This document shows positions 33,352-43,553 of a stretch of DNA of 64,000 nt, piece after piece (positions within the stretch are counted from its first letter, which is position 1; every line of letters begins with the position of its first letter). Both the position numbers and the translations under genes were made by a program. The notes under the pieces are model-generated. The model was not told the DNA's origin. It ran no database searches and worked only from the letters and a program-made list of their open reading frames with translations. Origin of the DNA: Alistipes sp. (lineage in GTDB: Bacteria; Bacteroidota; Bacteroidia; Bacteroidales; Rikenellaceae); the NCBI GenBank assembly GCA_017623505.1, contig JAGAOZ010000021.1:84112-148111 (forward strand). The letters run 5' to 3'.

Positions 33352-34725
33352 ATGAATACCGAAAATAAAAAGCAGATTCGCGTACTCTCGCCAACGGCTA
33401 TCCTTGGCTATGGCTTCCCTATGGAGTCTTTTGTGGAGGGTATGCGTCGTAAGCCTGACGTGATAGCAGTGGATGCCGGCTCGACAGACCCTGGACCATA
33501 CTACTTGGGTGCTGGCTACTCGTTTACGGACCGTAATGCCGTGAAACGCGACCTCTCGATAATGATTCCTGCCGCTTTGGAGGCGGGTATCCCTGTGATG
33601 ATTGGTACAGCAGGAGGTTCGGGTGCGCGTCCTCACGTTGAGGAGACCGTAGGTATCATTCGCGAGATTGTCGAGGAGCAGAAACTCCACTTCAAGATGG
33701 CTGTTATTCAGTCGGAGTTCGAGAAGGAGTTCGTTAAGGAGAAGATACGTCGTGGCGACATATTCCCTCTGGGTCCTGTTGCAGAGCTGACAGAGGAGAA
33801 TGTTGAGGAGTCAATACATATCGTAGCACAGATGGGCGAGGAGCCTTTCATCAAGGCTTTGGAGAGTGGCGCAGATGTAATTCTGGCAGGTCGTAGCTAC
33901 GACCCTTGCGAGTTCTCGGCGTTGGCTATAAGCCGCGGCTTCGATAAGGCGTTGGCTATACATATGGGTAAGATTTTGGAGTGTGCAGCCATCACCGCCC
34001 TGCCGGGTAGTGGTAGCGACTGTATGATGGGTACGCTGAGCGAGGATAGCTTCGTGGTGGAGCCATTGAACCCTATCCGTAAGTGTACTGCGCTGTCGGT
34101 TGCAGCTCACTCTTTGTATGAGAAGTCTAATCCTTACGTGTTGCCGGGTCCCGGTGGTGCGTTGGATTTGCACGAGACCAAGTTTGAGCAGCTGAGCGAC
34201 ACGCAGGTTAAGGTTAGCGGCACGAAGTTTATCCCTACCGAGGAGTATTTCGTTAAGCTGGAGGGTGTACGTCGTGTTGGTTATCGTACAATGTCGCCTG
34301 CGGCAACACACGACCCTGTGATGATTAGTCAGATTGACACTATCGTCGAGAAGGTACGTGAGCGTGTGGAGGATAACTTCCGTAATACGGGTATGAAGAA
34401 TTTCTACCTCGACTTTAAGATTTACGGCAAGAAGGGTGTGATGAATATGTTCCCTTCGACACCAGACTCATCGTCTGACGAGCTGCTTATCATCATCGAG
34501 GCTGTTGCTCCAACACAGGAGGAGGCCAACACGATATGTGGCTTTGCACGCTCTACGATGTTGCATTATGGCTACGAAGGACGTATCTCTACGGCAGGAA
34601 ACCTGGCGTTCCCATTCTCGCCAAGCGACTGTAAGATGGGTGCCGTCTACGAGTTCAACGTATATCACTTGATGCGTATCGAGGACCAGTGCGAGCCATT
34701 CCCAACGACAATAATTGAGTTCTAA
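33352..34725 (+). CDS. AtuA-like (DUF1446-family) protein in the methylaspartate operon
   Basis: This 457-residue protein resembles the AtuA/DUF1446 family, named from acyclic terpene utilisation but without a firmly known reaction. Distinctive segments are DVIAVDAGSTDPGPYYLG near residue 37, GTAGGSGARPHVEE near 85, DVILAGRSYDPCEFS near 178 and YVLPGPGGALDLHETKFEQL near 263. It is cytoplasmic by appearance. It starts 17 bp after mal and is followed 17 bp later by a DUF4387 gene, so all six genes probably form one transcript. Its position suggests work on mesaconate or citramalate, or on a product derived from them, but this is inference. Confidence 0.85.
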   Translation: MNTENKKQIRVLSPTAILGYGFPMESFVEGMRRKPDVIAVDAGSTDPGPYYLGAGYSFTDRNAVKRDLSIMIPAALEAGIPVMIGTAGGSGARPHVEETVGIIREIVEEQKLHFKMAVIQSEFEKEFVKEKIRRGDIFPLGPVAELTEENVEESIHIVAQMGEEPFIKALESGADVILAGRSYDPCEFSALAISRGFDKALAIHMGKILECAAITALPGSGSDCMMGTLSEDSFVVEPLNPIRKCTALSVAAHSLYEKSNPYVLPGPGGALDLHETKFEQLSDTQVKVSGTKFIPTEEYFVKLEGVRRVGYRTMSPAATHDPVMISQIDTIVEKVRERVEDNFRNTGMKNFYLDFKIYGKKGVMNMFPSTPDSSSDELLIIIEAVAPTQEEANTICGFARSTMLHYGYEGRISTAGNLAFPFSPSDCKMGAVYEFNVYHLMRIEDQCEPFPTTIIEF

Positions 34726-34742
34726 TCTTTTAAGAGAGTGTT

Positions 34743-35063
34743 ATGGCAAAATATAAGTTAATAGATATAGCTTCGGTAATTCGTAGCAAGAACTCAGGTC
34801 CTTATGAGCTGACGTTTGATGTGATATTTAAGGACTTTGATATATATGGTAAGGTGAAGGCTGCAAATGCTATCAACCACGAGAATTTCTGCGCGTTGTA
34901 TGGTATTGCGCGTGAGGAGATTCTTCATCTGGTGTATTTCGACCCTGCAAAGGCTGTCAAGGTGACTATCCGCCGCCCTATCCCAAGCGGTGCATTAGGC
35001 GAGACGGATGTCTATGGCGCACAGCAACATGCTCCGCTGATGGGCTTGGAGGTAGAGTTGTAG
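34743..35063 (+). CDS. DUF4387-family protein
   Basis: This 106-residue protein fits DUF4387, which is often encoded next to, or fused to, AtuA-like proteins. Conserved-looking segments are IASVIRSKNSGPYELTFDVIF and IRRPIPSGALGETDVYGAQQHAPL. It is probably a small partner or second domain of the AtuA-like protein upstream. It is the last gene of the methylaspartate operon and is followed by a strong terminator. Confidence 0.85.
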   Translation: MAKYKLIDIASVIRSKNSGPYELTFDVIFKDFDIYGKVKAANAINHENFCALYGIAREEILHLVYFDPAKAVKVTIRRPIPSGALGETDVYGAQQHAPLMGLEVEL

Positions 35064-35097
35064 TAGGGCAGAAGATGCCTAATTTGACTGTTATATG

Positions 35098-35133
35098 GAA
35101 AATGCTCCGATTTCACATCGGGGCATTTTTTTG
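35098..35133 (+). terminator. Terminator of the methylaspartate operon
   Basis: AAAATGCTCCGAT pairs with ATCGGGGCATTTT around a short loop, followed by a long T run. Confidence 0.9.
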
Positions 35134-35239
35134 TTTTTTTGAGGGGGGGGGTAAGAGGAAGATGGGGTTGACTTCACTATGCTCCGCTCCTGCGTCGCAC
35201 CGTTCGTCTTTCCCATCTGCTTGCCGCAGGGGCACTTCC

Positions 35240-35377
35240 AAAGAGTAGAATGAAACAAGAAGTTGCTTTGCAACTTTTTTGTTTCTGTGTACTATTGTTT
35301 ACAAACAAGTTTGTACGATAGTCCACAAAAACAAAAGGTGTCGAATTTCGACACCTTCTTGTTTCATTCTACTCTTT
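35240..35377. repeat. 138-bp inverted-repeat element abutting tRNA-His
   Basis: Perfect 23-bp inverted arms (35240-35262 and 35355-35377) enclose three further hairpins: AAGTTGC-ttt-GCAACTT with a T run (35260-35280), an imperfect 19-21-nt inverted repeat (35286-35327), and AAGGTGTCGAA/TTCGACACCTT (35335-35357), which can terminate tRNA-His. It has the look of a MITE-like or nested terminator element. The rest of 35134-35239 shows only a G9 run. Confidence 0.8.
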
Positions 35378-35378
35378 G

Positions 35379-35453
35379 GGTGGAAGATGGGGCTCGAACC
35401 CACGACCTTAGGAACCACAATCCTCTACTCTAACCAACTGAGCTACATCCACC
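35379..35453 (-). tRNA. tRNA-His (GTG)
   Basis: On the minus strand the sequence has the D-loop AGCTCAGTTGGTTAGAG, the anticodon loop TTGTGGT with anticodon GTG (35418-35416), and the T-loop GTTCGAGCC. The acceptor arms GTGGATG and CTTCCAC pair with one mismatch. An extra 5' G opposite the discriminator C is the usual His identity element. CCA is not encoded. Confidence 0.93.
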
Positions 35454-35484
35454 ATTTACGACTCAACTTACGCGAATCGGTGTG

Positions 35485-35515
35485 CAAATATAGTGGGTTT
35501 TCGACTTTCCTCCAA
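35485..35515 (-). promoter_or_regulatory. Promoter of tRNA-His
   Basis: On the minus strand TTG (35515-35513) and TATATTTG (35492-35485), 20 bp apart. Confidence 0.75.
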
Positions 35516-35555
35516 ATAAAATCGGGAAAATCTTACAAAAAACCTCTCCAACGTG

Positions 35556-37388
35556 TTATTTTTCAACACTCAACTTATTCTTTAACTTCTTCAGCAGGTT
35601 GTTACGAGCCGAAGAGAGGGTGACCTCAATCTCAACATCATCACCAGCCTTAAGCTCAATGCTGAAGCCGACACGACGAACCGCCGAGTCATCTGCCTCG
35701 TAGCTCTTGAAGGGGTAATCGTTCCAGACGTGTGCCGTTGCCTTAGCCTTGGTGCGAAGCTTGACGTAAAGCGTCTCATCGCCCTGGCGCAACTCAATAA
35801 GGTTGGGACCCATAACCTCGGCCTCGGCGTAGGTCGCCATCTTCCACTCGATGTGCAGTGGAGAGTCCCCCGCCTCGACGTAGTCGCATATCTTGACCAT
35901 ACCTCGCTGGCTGAGGTCGGCCTCACGTGTAACCTTCGTGGCGTGCTCGGCATAGAGGGCACTCATATCGAATGTGACGTGGCGGTTATCCGACGAGATA
36001 ATCTCCGCACGGGCATTGACCGCAGGGCGCGAGCCATTGATAGTGAGTATATTGTGTGAGTCAGCACCTGTGCGGAACAAATCCCAACGGGTGCTATGCT
36101 GCTCCATATTCCATAAATCAACACCTGCCTGCTCCAGCGTATCGTATGGCTGAACACCCAAATCCACAGCCCAGCGGATGCCCTTATCCTCGTAGATGAA
36201 CGAGCCGGCGTCGATATGTCCGTGGCTGTCGGCGGCGCGACCTCCCTTAATAGCGAAATAGGTGTCGGTAGGCTTCTGCCAGCCACTGCGATAGATGTAG
36301 AGCGGAGTGTCACCCTTGCTCACCCATACGTTCTGTGATAGCGTGACGCCCTCGTTGAGCGATATACCACTTGCCCACAGCATATACAGAGGTAGCAGGC
36401 GGTCACTCTTGACGCCGTGCTTTTCGAGTAGCTGCTCGTCAAGAGCAATCAACTCCGGAGCGTTCAATGTGCGGGCAAACCAATACTTGGCAGGGGTGCA
36501 ACTTGCCTGAAGGTGCGAATCGTAGAAGTTGTAGCAGTCAAGGGATGGCGCAACCATAAAATTCATCCACAATGCCGACTGCATAAAACTTTGCGATGTA
36601 GAGATACCTCTATCCTCGCCAAGAGCCGATTCGAGTGCAGCGGCCATTATCGCTTGGTAGCTTGTGCCGTATTCCCAATAACCGAAACCTTCGGGGTAGG
36701 CTCCGTTGGGGTTGTATTTGTCAAGGGCCTTGCGGTTGCTCTCGACAGCCTTGTCGATGAGTGCGTCGCATAGCTCTGTGTCGCGCTCATATATGGCTAA
36801 AGCACCTGCCACAATAGCGGCGTTGCAGACCTGATTCCAATTGTTTGCAGAACTTTGATACCAAGCATCGGTGTTTGACTCTGCCTGCTTGAGTCCCTTT
36901 TCGTAGATAGCCATTCCGATTCGGCTCTTAGAGTGTGTGGGCAGGTAGTTATATAGCCAATCATAGCCTATCGCCATGGCGAGAGTCATCTCCGCCACAT
37001 CGAGAAAATGGGCGGGATTCCAATCTTTAAACTCGCTCACGGCAAGCATCTCAGCCTCAGCACGTTGGGCATAACGTATATCCTCTGTTGTGACGTAGGC
37101 ATAGCTAAGGTAGAATACGCGTTTTAGCACCTCGCGAGATGTGCCCAGCATACGTTCGCCCTCCATTGTGCGCTCCGTAGGCGACTGGGGCAGTATGGCG
37201 TCGGCTGCCGCGATGATATGGCGGTGGACAGCCTGGGCGTTGGGGTGTGTCTGAGCAAAATGCTTGATATTTGTCACGTCGCCCTTATGCAGTAAAAGGC
37301 GAGGGTGTGATGCGATATTCTGCTGCGCCGCGGTTGCGCTAAAGACAAAAGTGAATATTAAAAGTATGGTTGTAAACAGATTCTTCAT
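35556..37388 (-). CDS. Heparinase II/III-family protein
   Basis: This 610-residue secreted protein has a signal peptide, MKNLFTTILLIFTFVFSATA. An alpha-helical toroid follows (residues about 30-350), with YEKGLKQAESNTDAWYQSSANNWN-like helices. A beta-rich heparinase II/III domain starts around 380, with the motif GGRAADSHGHIDAGSFIYED, whose His residues match the family's catalytic region. It should be a polysaccharide lyase of the periplasm or cell surface acting on a uronic-acid polymer; the substrate is not evident. It stands alone with no SusC/SusD pair nearby. The start at 37388 is chosen for the signal peptide, since the longer frame adds 66 residues. Confidence 0.87.
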   Translation of the reverse strand: MKNLFTTILLIFTFVFSATAAQQNIASHPRLLLHKGDVTNIKHFAQTHPNAQAVHRHIIAAADAILPQSPTERTMEGERMLGTSREVLKRVFYLSYAYVTTEDIRYAQRAEAEMLAVSEFKDWNPAHFLDVAEMTLAMAIGYDWLYNYLPTHSKSRIGMAIYEKGLKQAESNTDAWYQSSANNWNQVCNAAIVAGALAIYERDTELCDALIDKAVESNRKALDKYNPNGAYPEGFGYWEYGTSYQAIMAAALESALGEDRGISTSQSFMQSALWMNFMVAPSLDCYNFYDSHLQASCTPAKYWFARTLNAPELIALDEQLLEKHGVKSDRLLPLYMLWASGISLNEGVTLSQNVWVSKGDTPLYIYRSGWQKPTDTYFAIKGGRAADSHGHIDAGSFIYEDKGIRWAVDLGVQPYDTLEQAGVDLWNMEQHSTRWDLFRTGADSHNILTINGSRPAVNARAEIISSDNRHVTFDMSALYAEHATKVTREADLSQRGMVKICDYVEAGDSPLHIEWKMATYAEAEVMGPNLIELRQGDETLYVKLRTKAKATAHVWNDYPFKSYEADDSAVRRVGFSIELKAGDDVEIEVTLSSARNNLLKKLKNKLSVEK

Positions 37389-37429
37389 AAAAAACGCTTT
37401 ATCGGAGGCTAAAATTAGAAATAATTTCG

Positions 37430-37437
37430 CAAACTTA
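37430..37437 (-). promoter_or_regulatory. -7 element of the heparinase-like gene
   Basis: TAAGTTTG on the minus strand, 41 bp before the start codon. Confidence 0.5.
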
Positions 37438-37480
37438 GCACCGTTGGTGACAGAATATTCCGCAGAACAGATATTTTTCC

Positions 37481-37488
37481 TATCTTTG
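37481..37488 (+). promoter_or_regulatory. -7 element of groES-groEL
   Basis: TATCTTTG predicts a leader of about 125 nt. The leader contains TGCCAA-a-TTGGCA (37490-37502) and a stem AGGTGTGC/GCACACCT (37509-37516 and 37550-37557). No CIRCE sequence is present. Confidence 0.6.
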
Positions 37489-37619
37489 TATGCCAAATTG
37501 GCATAGCAAGGTGTGCTTGGTGGCAGAGCAGTGTGACAAAAGCTGTTTGGCACACCTATTGTTATAACAATATAACGTGTAAGCAAACGAAAAATTTTAA
37601 ACTTAAAAATATTAGACTT

Positions 37620-37889
37620 ATGACAATTAAACCACTTTCAGACCGTGTTTTGGTGTTGCCAAATCCGGCAGAGGAGAAGACTGCGGGCGGTCTTTTTATT
37701 CCTGACACAGCCAAGGAGAAGCCATTGATGGGTAAGGTAGTAGCCGTAGGCCCAGGTACAGCCGATGTTAAGATGGAGGTTAAGGAGGGCGACCAGGTTC
37801 TCTATGGTAAGTATGCCGGCACTGAGATTTCATTCGAGGGTGTGGATTACCTGATTATGAAGCAGAGCGATATTATGGCTATCATCTAA
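37620..37889 (+). CDS. groES: Co-chaperonin GroES
   Basis: This 89-residue protein is the lid of the GroEL chaperonin. The family start [20 protein letters not shown] is intact, followed by the mobile-loop region [15 protein letters not shown] and the core [10 protein letters not shown] and [14 protein letters not shown]. An upstream in-frame start at 37533 would add 29 residues through the structured leader and is rejected. groEL follows after 41 bp. Confidence 0.97.
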   Translation: MTIKPLSDRVLVLPNPAEEKTAGGLFIPDTAKEKPLMGKVVAVGPGTADVKMEVKEGDQVLYGKYAGTEISFEGVDYLIMKQSDIMAII

Positions 37890-37918
37890 TTTTACTAATT
37901 TATTGACAATCTTTATAG

Positions 37919-39562
<1,644 letters not shown>

Positions 39563-39586
39563 TAGACACCGACCAGATATGCTTAG

Positions 39587-39621
39587 GGGCTGCTTGACGA
39601 GGGTTGAGCAGCCCTTTTTTT
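39587..39621 (+). terminator. Terminator of groES-groEL
   Basis: GGGCTGCT (39587-39594) pairs with AGCAGCCC (39607-39614), followed by T7. Confidence 0.88.
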
Positions 39622-39756
39622 GTTGAAATATAAGCCTCTATAAAATTTATTTATGTGGCAATAAAAATTTAGAATCGAAATGACGTGTGGCAGATAAAAA
39701 TATGCACTTTCTTTGCAGTAAAGATAAAAGAATAACCATAAATGATAATTAAAGCT

Positions 39757-40527
39757 ATGAAAAGATATTTCGATTTGAGTGGACAGGTGGCTGTGGTAAC
39801 AGGCGCTTCTGCAGGTTTGGGTTTACAGATGGCCAAAGCTTTGGCAAATCAGGGGGCTAACTTGGTGTTGTTGGCTCGCCGAGGAAATCTGTTGGAGGAG
39901 AATGCCCGAAAGATAAGCGAGGAGTTTGGAGTAGAGGTGTTGCCTGTGGTGTGCGATATTACCCGTACCGAGATGGTTCAGCAGGCCGTCAAGGTGACTA
40001 TGGAGCGTTTTGGCAGGGTGGATATTCTGATTAACAATGCAGGAACGGGCGCTGTGGCTCCGGCTGAGGAGATTACCGACGAGCAGTTTAAGCACGAGAT
40101 GGATATAGACCTTTTCGGCACGTTTGTCTGCGCCAGAGAGTTTGGTCGCGAGATGATTAAGGCTAAATATGGCAGAATCATCAATATCGCATCAATGTAT
40201 GGTTTGGTAGGTAATATGATAGCGGGTTGTTCGCCTTACCACGCAGCCAAAGGTGGTGTGGTAAACCTGACACGAGCGTTGGCTGCTGAGTGGGGTAAGT
40301 ATGGCATTACGGTCAATAGTATCTGTCCCGGTTACTTCTACACCGATTTAACCACCGCAACCCTCGATAGTGAATATTTCCAATCCATAGCCAAGCGTAG
40401 TATTCCGCTGGAGCGTTACGGACGGGAGGGAGAGCTGGATACGTGTGCTATATTTCTCGCTTCGCCTGCCAGCACATACGTCAATGGGCAGAATATAGCA
40501 GTTGATGGAGGATATACAAGTATATAA
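39757..40527 (+). CDS. SDR-family oxidoreductase (gluconate 5-dehydrogenase-like)
   Basis: This 256-residue classical short-chain dehydrogenase has the cofactor motif TGASAGLGLQMAKAL near residue 14, NNAG near 90, and the catalytic set Ser-Tyr-Lys in INIASMYG and SPYHAAKGG. Similarity in length and motif spacing is greatest to gluconate 5-dehydrogenase-type enzymes, but substrate assignment in this family is unreliable. An ATG five codons upstream (39742) is the alternative start. It is monocistronic, with a weak -7 box (TTTCTTTG, 39708-39715) and a terminator shared with the opposing rel gene. Confidence 0.85.
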   Translation: MKRYFDLSGQVAVVTGASAGLGLQMAKALANQGANLVLLARRGNLLEENARKISEEFGVEVLPVVCDITRTEMVQQAVKVTMERFGRVDILINNAGTGAVAPAEEITDEQFKHEMDIDLFGTFVCAREFGREMIKAKYGRIINIASMYGLVGNMIAGCSPYHAAKGGVVNLTRALAAEWGKYGITVNSICPGYFYTDLTTATLDSEYFQSIAKRSIPLERYGREGELDTCAIFLASPASTYVNGQNIAVDGGYTSI

Positions 40528-40535
40528 GTAATAAT

Positions 40536-40565
40536 AAGGCGTGTCGCAAAGACACGCCTTTTTTT
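40536..40565. terminator. Terminator between the SDR and rel genes
   Basis: AAGGCGTGTC-gcaaa-GACACGCCTT followed by T5; the rel gene ends at its edge. Confidence 0.88.
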
Positions 40566-42774
40566 ACTTATTGAGTCGATATGCCTTCTGCACGCCTTTG
40601 ATGCGTTGCAGTGCCGAGATGAGCGAATCGACCTGTGAGGCCGACATCACCTCGACAGCTACCGTTCCTGCTACCGTGCCGTCGCCACGTGATGAGAAGT
40701 TGAGCATACGGATATTGAGCTTCATATCGCGTGTGATAACTTCGGTAATCTGTGCCGCCAAGCCCGATGTGTCGTGTGCCATAACGGCGATAGTTGCGCG
40801 GAATGCTCCGTCGGTATTTTGTCGCCATTGAGCCTCCATGACGCGATAAGGGTAGTTCTCCTTCAGTCGCTGAGCATTAGGGCAGTCCGAACGGTGGATT
40901 GTAATACCCGAAGCAACAGTTACGAAACCGAAAATATCATCACCCTTGATAGGGTTACAGCATCGTGCCAGCTTATACTCTATATTATTAATACGCTCGT
41001 CGATAATCAGTGCATCGGTTGAACGTGGAGCGACCGGCTCGCGCTCCGCCTTCATAGCCTCCTTGAGCTGTTCGGCTTCGGCTGCCGCAGCACGACGCTC
41101 ATCCTCGGCTTTACCCGAGAGCCAATGCAGCAGCATCTCTTTAATATCCAAGAAATCCAACTTCTCGGTAGCTATGGCAGAGTAGACCTCACGTCCGGTG
41201 CGTATCTTCAGTTGGCGACCTATATATGCCACCGCCTCGTCAATAGGGATGGTAATCTTCCAATTTTTCAGTTTACGCTCCAACTCCTCACGACCTATGC
41301 GGGCAAATTTCTGCTCCTCGGCACGCAGAACAGACTTGATGCGGCTGCGGGCCTTGTTGGTGACACAGAAAGAGAGCCAGTCCGCCTTGGGCTGCTGGTT
41401 CTTCTGCGTCATAACCTCGACAATATCGCCATTGTGTAGCACCTCACGGATAGGTACAGCACGGTTATTAACCTTAGCACCCGTACAGGTTGAGCCCAAT
41501 GAGGTGTGTATGTCGAAGGCGAAGTCCAAAACCGTAGCACCCTCCGGAAGCTTACGAATATCGCCATTTGGCGTGAAGACAAATATCTCGCCCGACGAAG
41601 GCTTAGCCTCGAAGCGTTGCGATAGCTGGTGCGTGGTCTCCTCCAACGCCTCGCGTAGGCGTGAGAGCCACTGCTCGCTGGTCTGCGCACCCTGCTGAAC
41701 ACCCTTATAACGCCAATGTGCCGCAATACCTCGCTCGGCTACGGCATCCATACGCTCCGAACGAATCTGAATCTCTACCCAGCGGCCCTCGCCCGCCGAA
41801 ACGGTGGTGTGCAACGACTCATAGCCATTCTTCTTAGGGATGGTAATCCAGTCACGCATACGGTCCGGATTGGGGGTATAGCAGTCGCTGACTATCGAGT
41901 AGGTGGTCCAACAGAGTCGTTTCTCGTCAGAGAGCTCACAGTCGATGATAATACGCAGAGCGAAGATGTCGTAGACACCCTCAAAAGGTACACCCTGCTT
42001 ACGCATCTTGCTCCAAATCGAGTAGACCGACTTGGTGCGGCTCTTGATGTGGTATTGTATCTGCTGAGCATCCAACCTGGCGATGATAGGCTCCAAGAAG
42101 CGGCTGATGAAGGTCTGTCGCTCGCTCTCGGTCTCCTCCAACTTATGCAGGATATGGTCGTAAGCCTTAGGCTCCAACCAACGCAAAGCCAAATCCTCCA
42201 ACTCGCTCTTCAAGGCATACAATCCGAGCTTATGGGCTATCTGGGCGTAGAGGTTCAGGCTCTCCCAGCTCTTCTTGCGCCGTTTCTCGACGGGAAACAT
42301 CTCCAACGAGCGCATAACCTCCACACGGTCGGCAATCTTCAGCAGAATGACACGTGGGTCCTCGGAGTAGCTGACAATCATATCGCGGAAATCCTCTGCC
42401 TGCTCCTTCGAGACCTTCAGTCGGATGTTCGATATCTTGCACAGACCGACGATAATACCCAGCACCTCCTCGCCAAACTCCTGTCGAATCTCAGCCGACA
42501 GCTGCTCGACTTGTTCGGGATGCTCGACGTTGCAGATGCGCATCACATCGTGTAAAATGGCGGCAATCAGAGAGTTGCGACCTAAGCCTATCTCGCGCAC
42601 AACAATCTCTCCCACAGCTACATCGTGGTCCAAAAGAGGGGTGCCGTCATAACGCATATAACCCTGCATGCGCTCCGAGGCGTAGCTCAGAGCTTTATCG
42701 ACAAGGGCCTGCGTTGTAGGCGAGAAATTCTCGCTGACAAAGTTGCGTAATCGTCCGTATCGTGTAAGTGTCAT
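40564..42774 (-). CDS. rel: RelA/SpoT-family (p)ppGpp synthetase with a degenerate hydrolase motif
   Basis: This 736-residue protein has the long RSH layout: N-terminal HD domain (about 25-170), synthetase domain (about 240-350, with KKNGYESLHTTV), TGS domain (about 400-460, VFTPNGDIRKLPEGATVLDFAF) and C-terminal ACT domain. In the HD domain the metal ligands His50, His75-Asp76 and Asp149 are present. However, the HDxxED motif reads HDVMRI, so the catalytic Glu-Asp pair is missing, which predicts weak or no ppGpp hydrolysis. It is the last gene of a long operon and starts 4 bp after the methyltransferase stop. Confidence 0.92.
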   Translation of the reverse strand: MTLTRYGRLRNFVSENFSPTTQALVDKALSYASERMQGYMRYDGTPLLDHDVAVGEIVVREIGLGRNSLIAAILHDVMRICNVEHPEQVEQLSAEIRQEFGEEVLGIIVGLCKISNIRLKVSKEQAEDFRDMIVSYSEDPRVILLKIADRVEVMRSLEMFPVEKRRKKSWESLNLYAQIAHKLGLYALKSELEDLALRWLEPKAYDHILHKLEETESERQTFISRFLEPIIARLDAQQIQYHIKSRTKSVYSIWSKMRKQGVPFEGVYDIFALRIIIDCELSDEKRLCWTTYSIVSDCYTPNPDRMRDWITIPKKNGYESLHTTVSAGEGRWVEIQIRSERMDAVAERGIAAHWRYKGVQQGAQTSEQWLSRLREALEETTHQLSQRFEAKPSSGEIFVFTPNGDIRKLPEGATVLDFAFDIHTSLGSTCTGAKVNNRAVPIREVLHNGDIVEVMTQKNQQPKADWLSFCVTNKARSRIKSVLRAEEQKFARIGREELERKLKNWKITIPIDEAVAYIGRQLKIRTGREVYSAIATEKLDFLDIKEMLLHWLSGKAEDERRAAAAEAEQLKEAMKAEREPVAPRSTDALIIDERINNIEYKLARCCNPIKGDDIFGFVTVASGITIHRSDCPNAQRLKENYPYRVMEAQWRQNTDGAFRATIAVMAHDTSGLAAQITEVITRDMKLNIRMLNFSSRGDGTVAGTVAVEVMSASQVDSLISALQRIKGVQKAYRLNK

Positions 42775-42778
42775 AATA

Positions 42779-43552
42779 TTATCGCTTTCTAACAATGTAT
42801 AAATGTTCTTTGCTCAGGGCATAAAGGTTTACAGCTCCTTCGGATAGCTGCTCCGAGAAATCAATATCCTCAACCTCGAAGCCTGCGGCGGCAAGACGCT
42901 CCACGTAGTCACGACCATAGACGCGGCGGTGGTCATACTGCCCAAACAGACGAGTGCGCTCCGCAGGGTCGCTAACGCTGTCATCCTCAAAGGTGTGTTC
43001 ACGCTCTATATCCACAGGCGAGAGGATGATACCCCACCCTCCGGGGCGCATGATGCGGTATAGTTCTGCCAACGCTACGCCATCGTCCTCGACGTGTTCA
43101 AGGATATGGTTGCAGAAGATAACCTCGCAAGATTCGCTCTGAAGCGGGATGTGCTGAATATCGAAGTGCATATCTGCAAGCGGCGACTCTAAGTCGGCGG
43201 TCTGGTAACGCTCCGGAACCTCGGTGTAGATGCGGCGCAGAGGCTTCATTAGGGCGACCTCAGGTGCTATATGCAGCAGTTGAGGACGGAGGTCAAAAAG
43301 GTCGGTGTGCTCCTTAAGGTAGAGCCATATCATTCGATGACGCTCCAATGATAGGCACTTGGGGCATAGGGCATTTTCGCGTTGGGTGACGTAGCCGTAA
43401 GGGAGAAACTTGCGACGACGACAACCACAAATCGGACACTCCTTGCCACGACCGACGTAGAACAGTCCCAGAAGCGGTACACCCCAGCCCGCCACACGTT
43501 GCAAAAAGCTACGTGGGAAAATCTTGAGTAATATTTTAACCAGCCACTTCAC
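42779..43552 (-). CDS. Class I SAM-dependent methyltransferase with N-terminal Cys4 motif
   Basis: This 257-residue protein has a hydrophobic, basic N-terminus, a zinc-finger-like pair CPICGCRRRK and CPKCLSLERHR around residues 40-70, and a methyltransferase domain. The latter contains TADLESPLADMHFDI (SAM-binding), EVIFCNHILEHVEDDGVALAE and RIMRPGGWGIILSPVD. It resembles Methyltransf_11-type enzymes; the target is unknown. It sits between xseB (1 bp) and rel (4 bp), so it is translationally coupled to both. Confidence 0.82.
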   Translation of the reverse strand: MKWLVKILLKIFPRSFLQRVAGWGVPLLGLFYVGRGKECPICGCRRRKFLPYGYVTQRENALCPKCLSLERHRMIWLYLKEHTDLFDLRPQLLHIAPEVALMKPLRRIYTEVPERYQTADLESPLADMHFDIQHIPLQSESCEVIFCNHILEHVEDDGVALAELYRIMRPGGWGIILSPVDIEREHTFEDDSVSDPAERTRLFGQYDHRRVYGRDYVERLAAAGFEVEDIDFSEQLSEGAVNLYALSKEHLYIVRKR

Positions 43553-43553
43553 C

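Noticed and set aside
35142-35151. Run of nine or more G residues as a phase-variation switch
   Set aside because: It lies downstream of a terminator with no gene depending on it.
35157-35392. 11-bp direct repeat GGAAGATGGGG at 35157 and inside tRNA-His, as att sites of an integrated element
   Set aside because: The match is short, the intervening 220 bp holds no integrase, and the region is G-rich, so chance is likely.
37380-37620. CIRCE element upstream of groES
   Set aside because: No TTAGCACTC/GAGTGCTAA pair is present; the inverted repeats there have other sequences.
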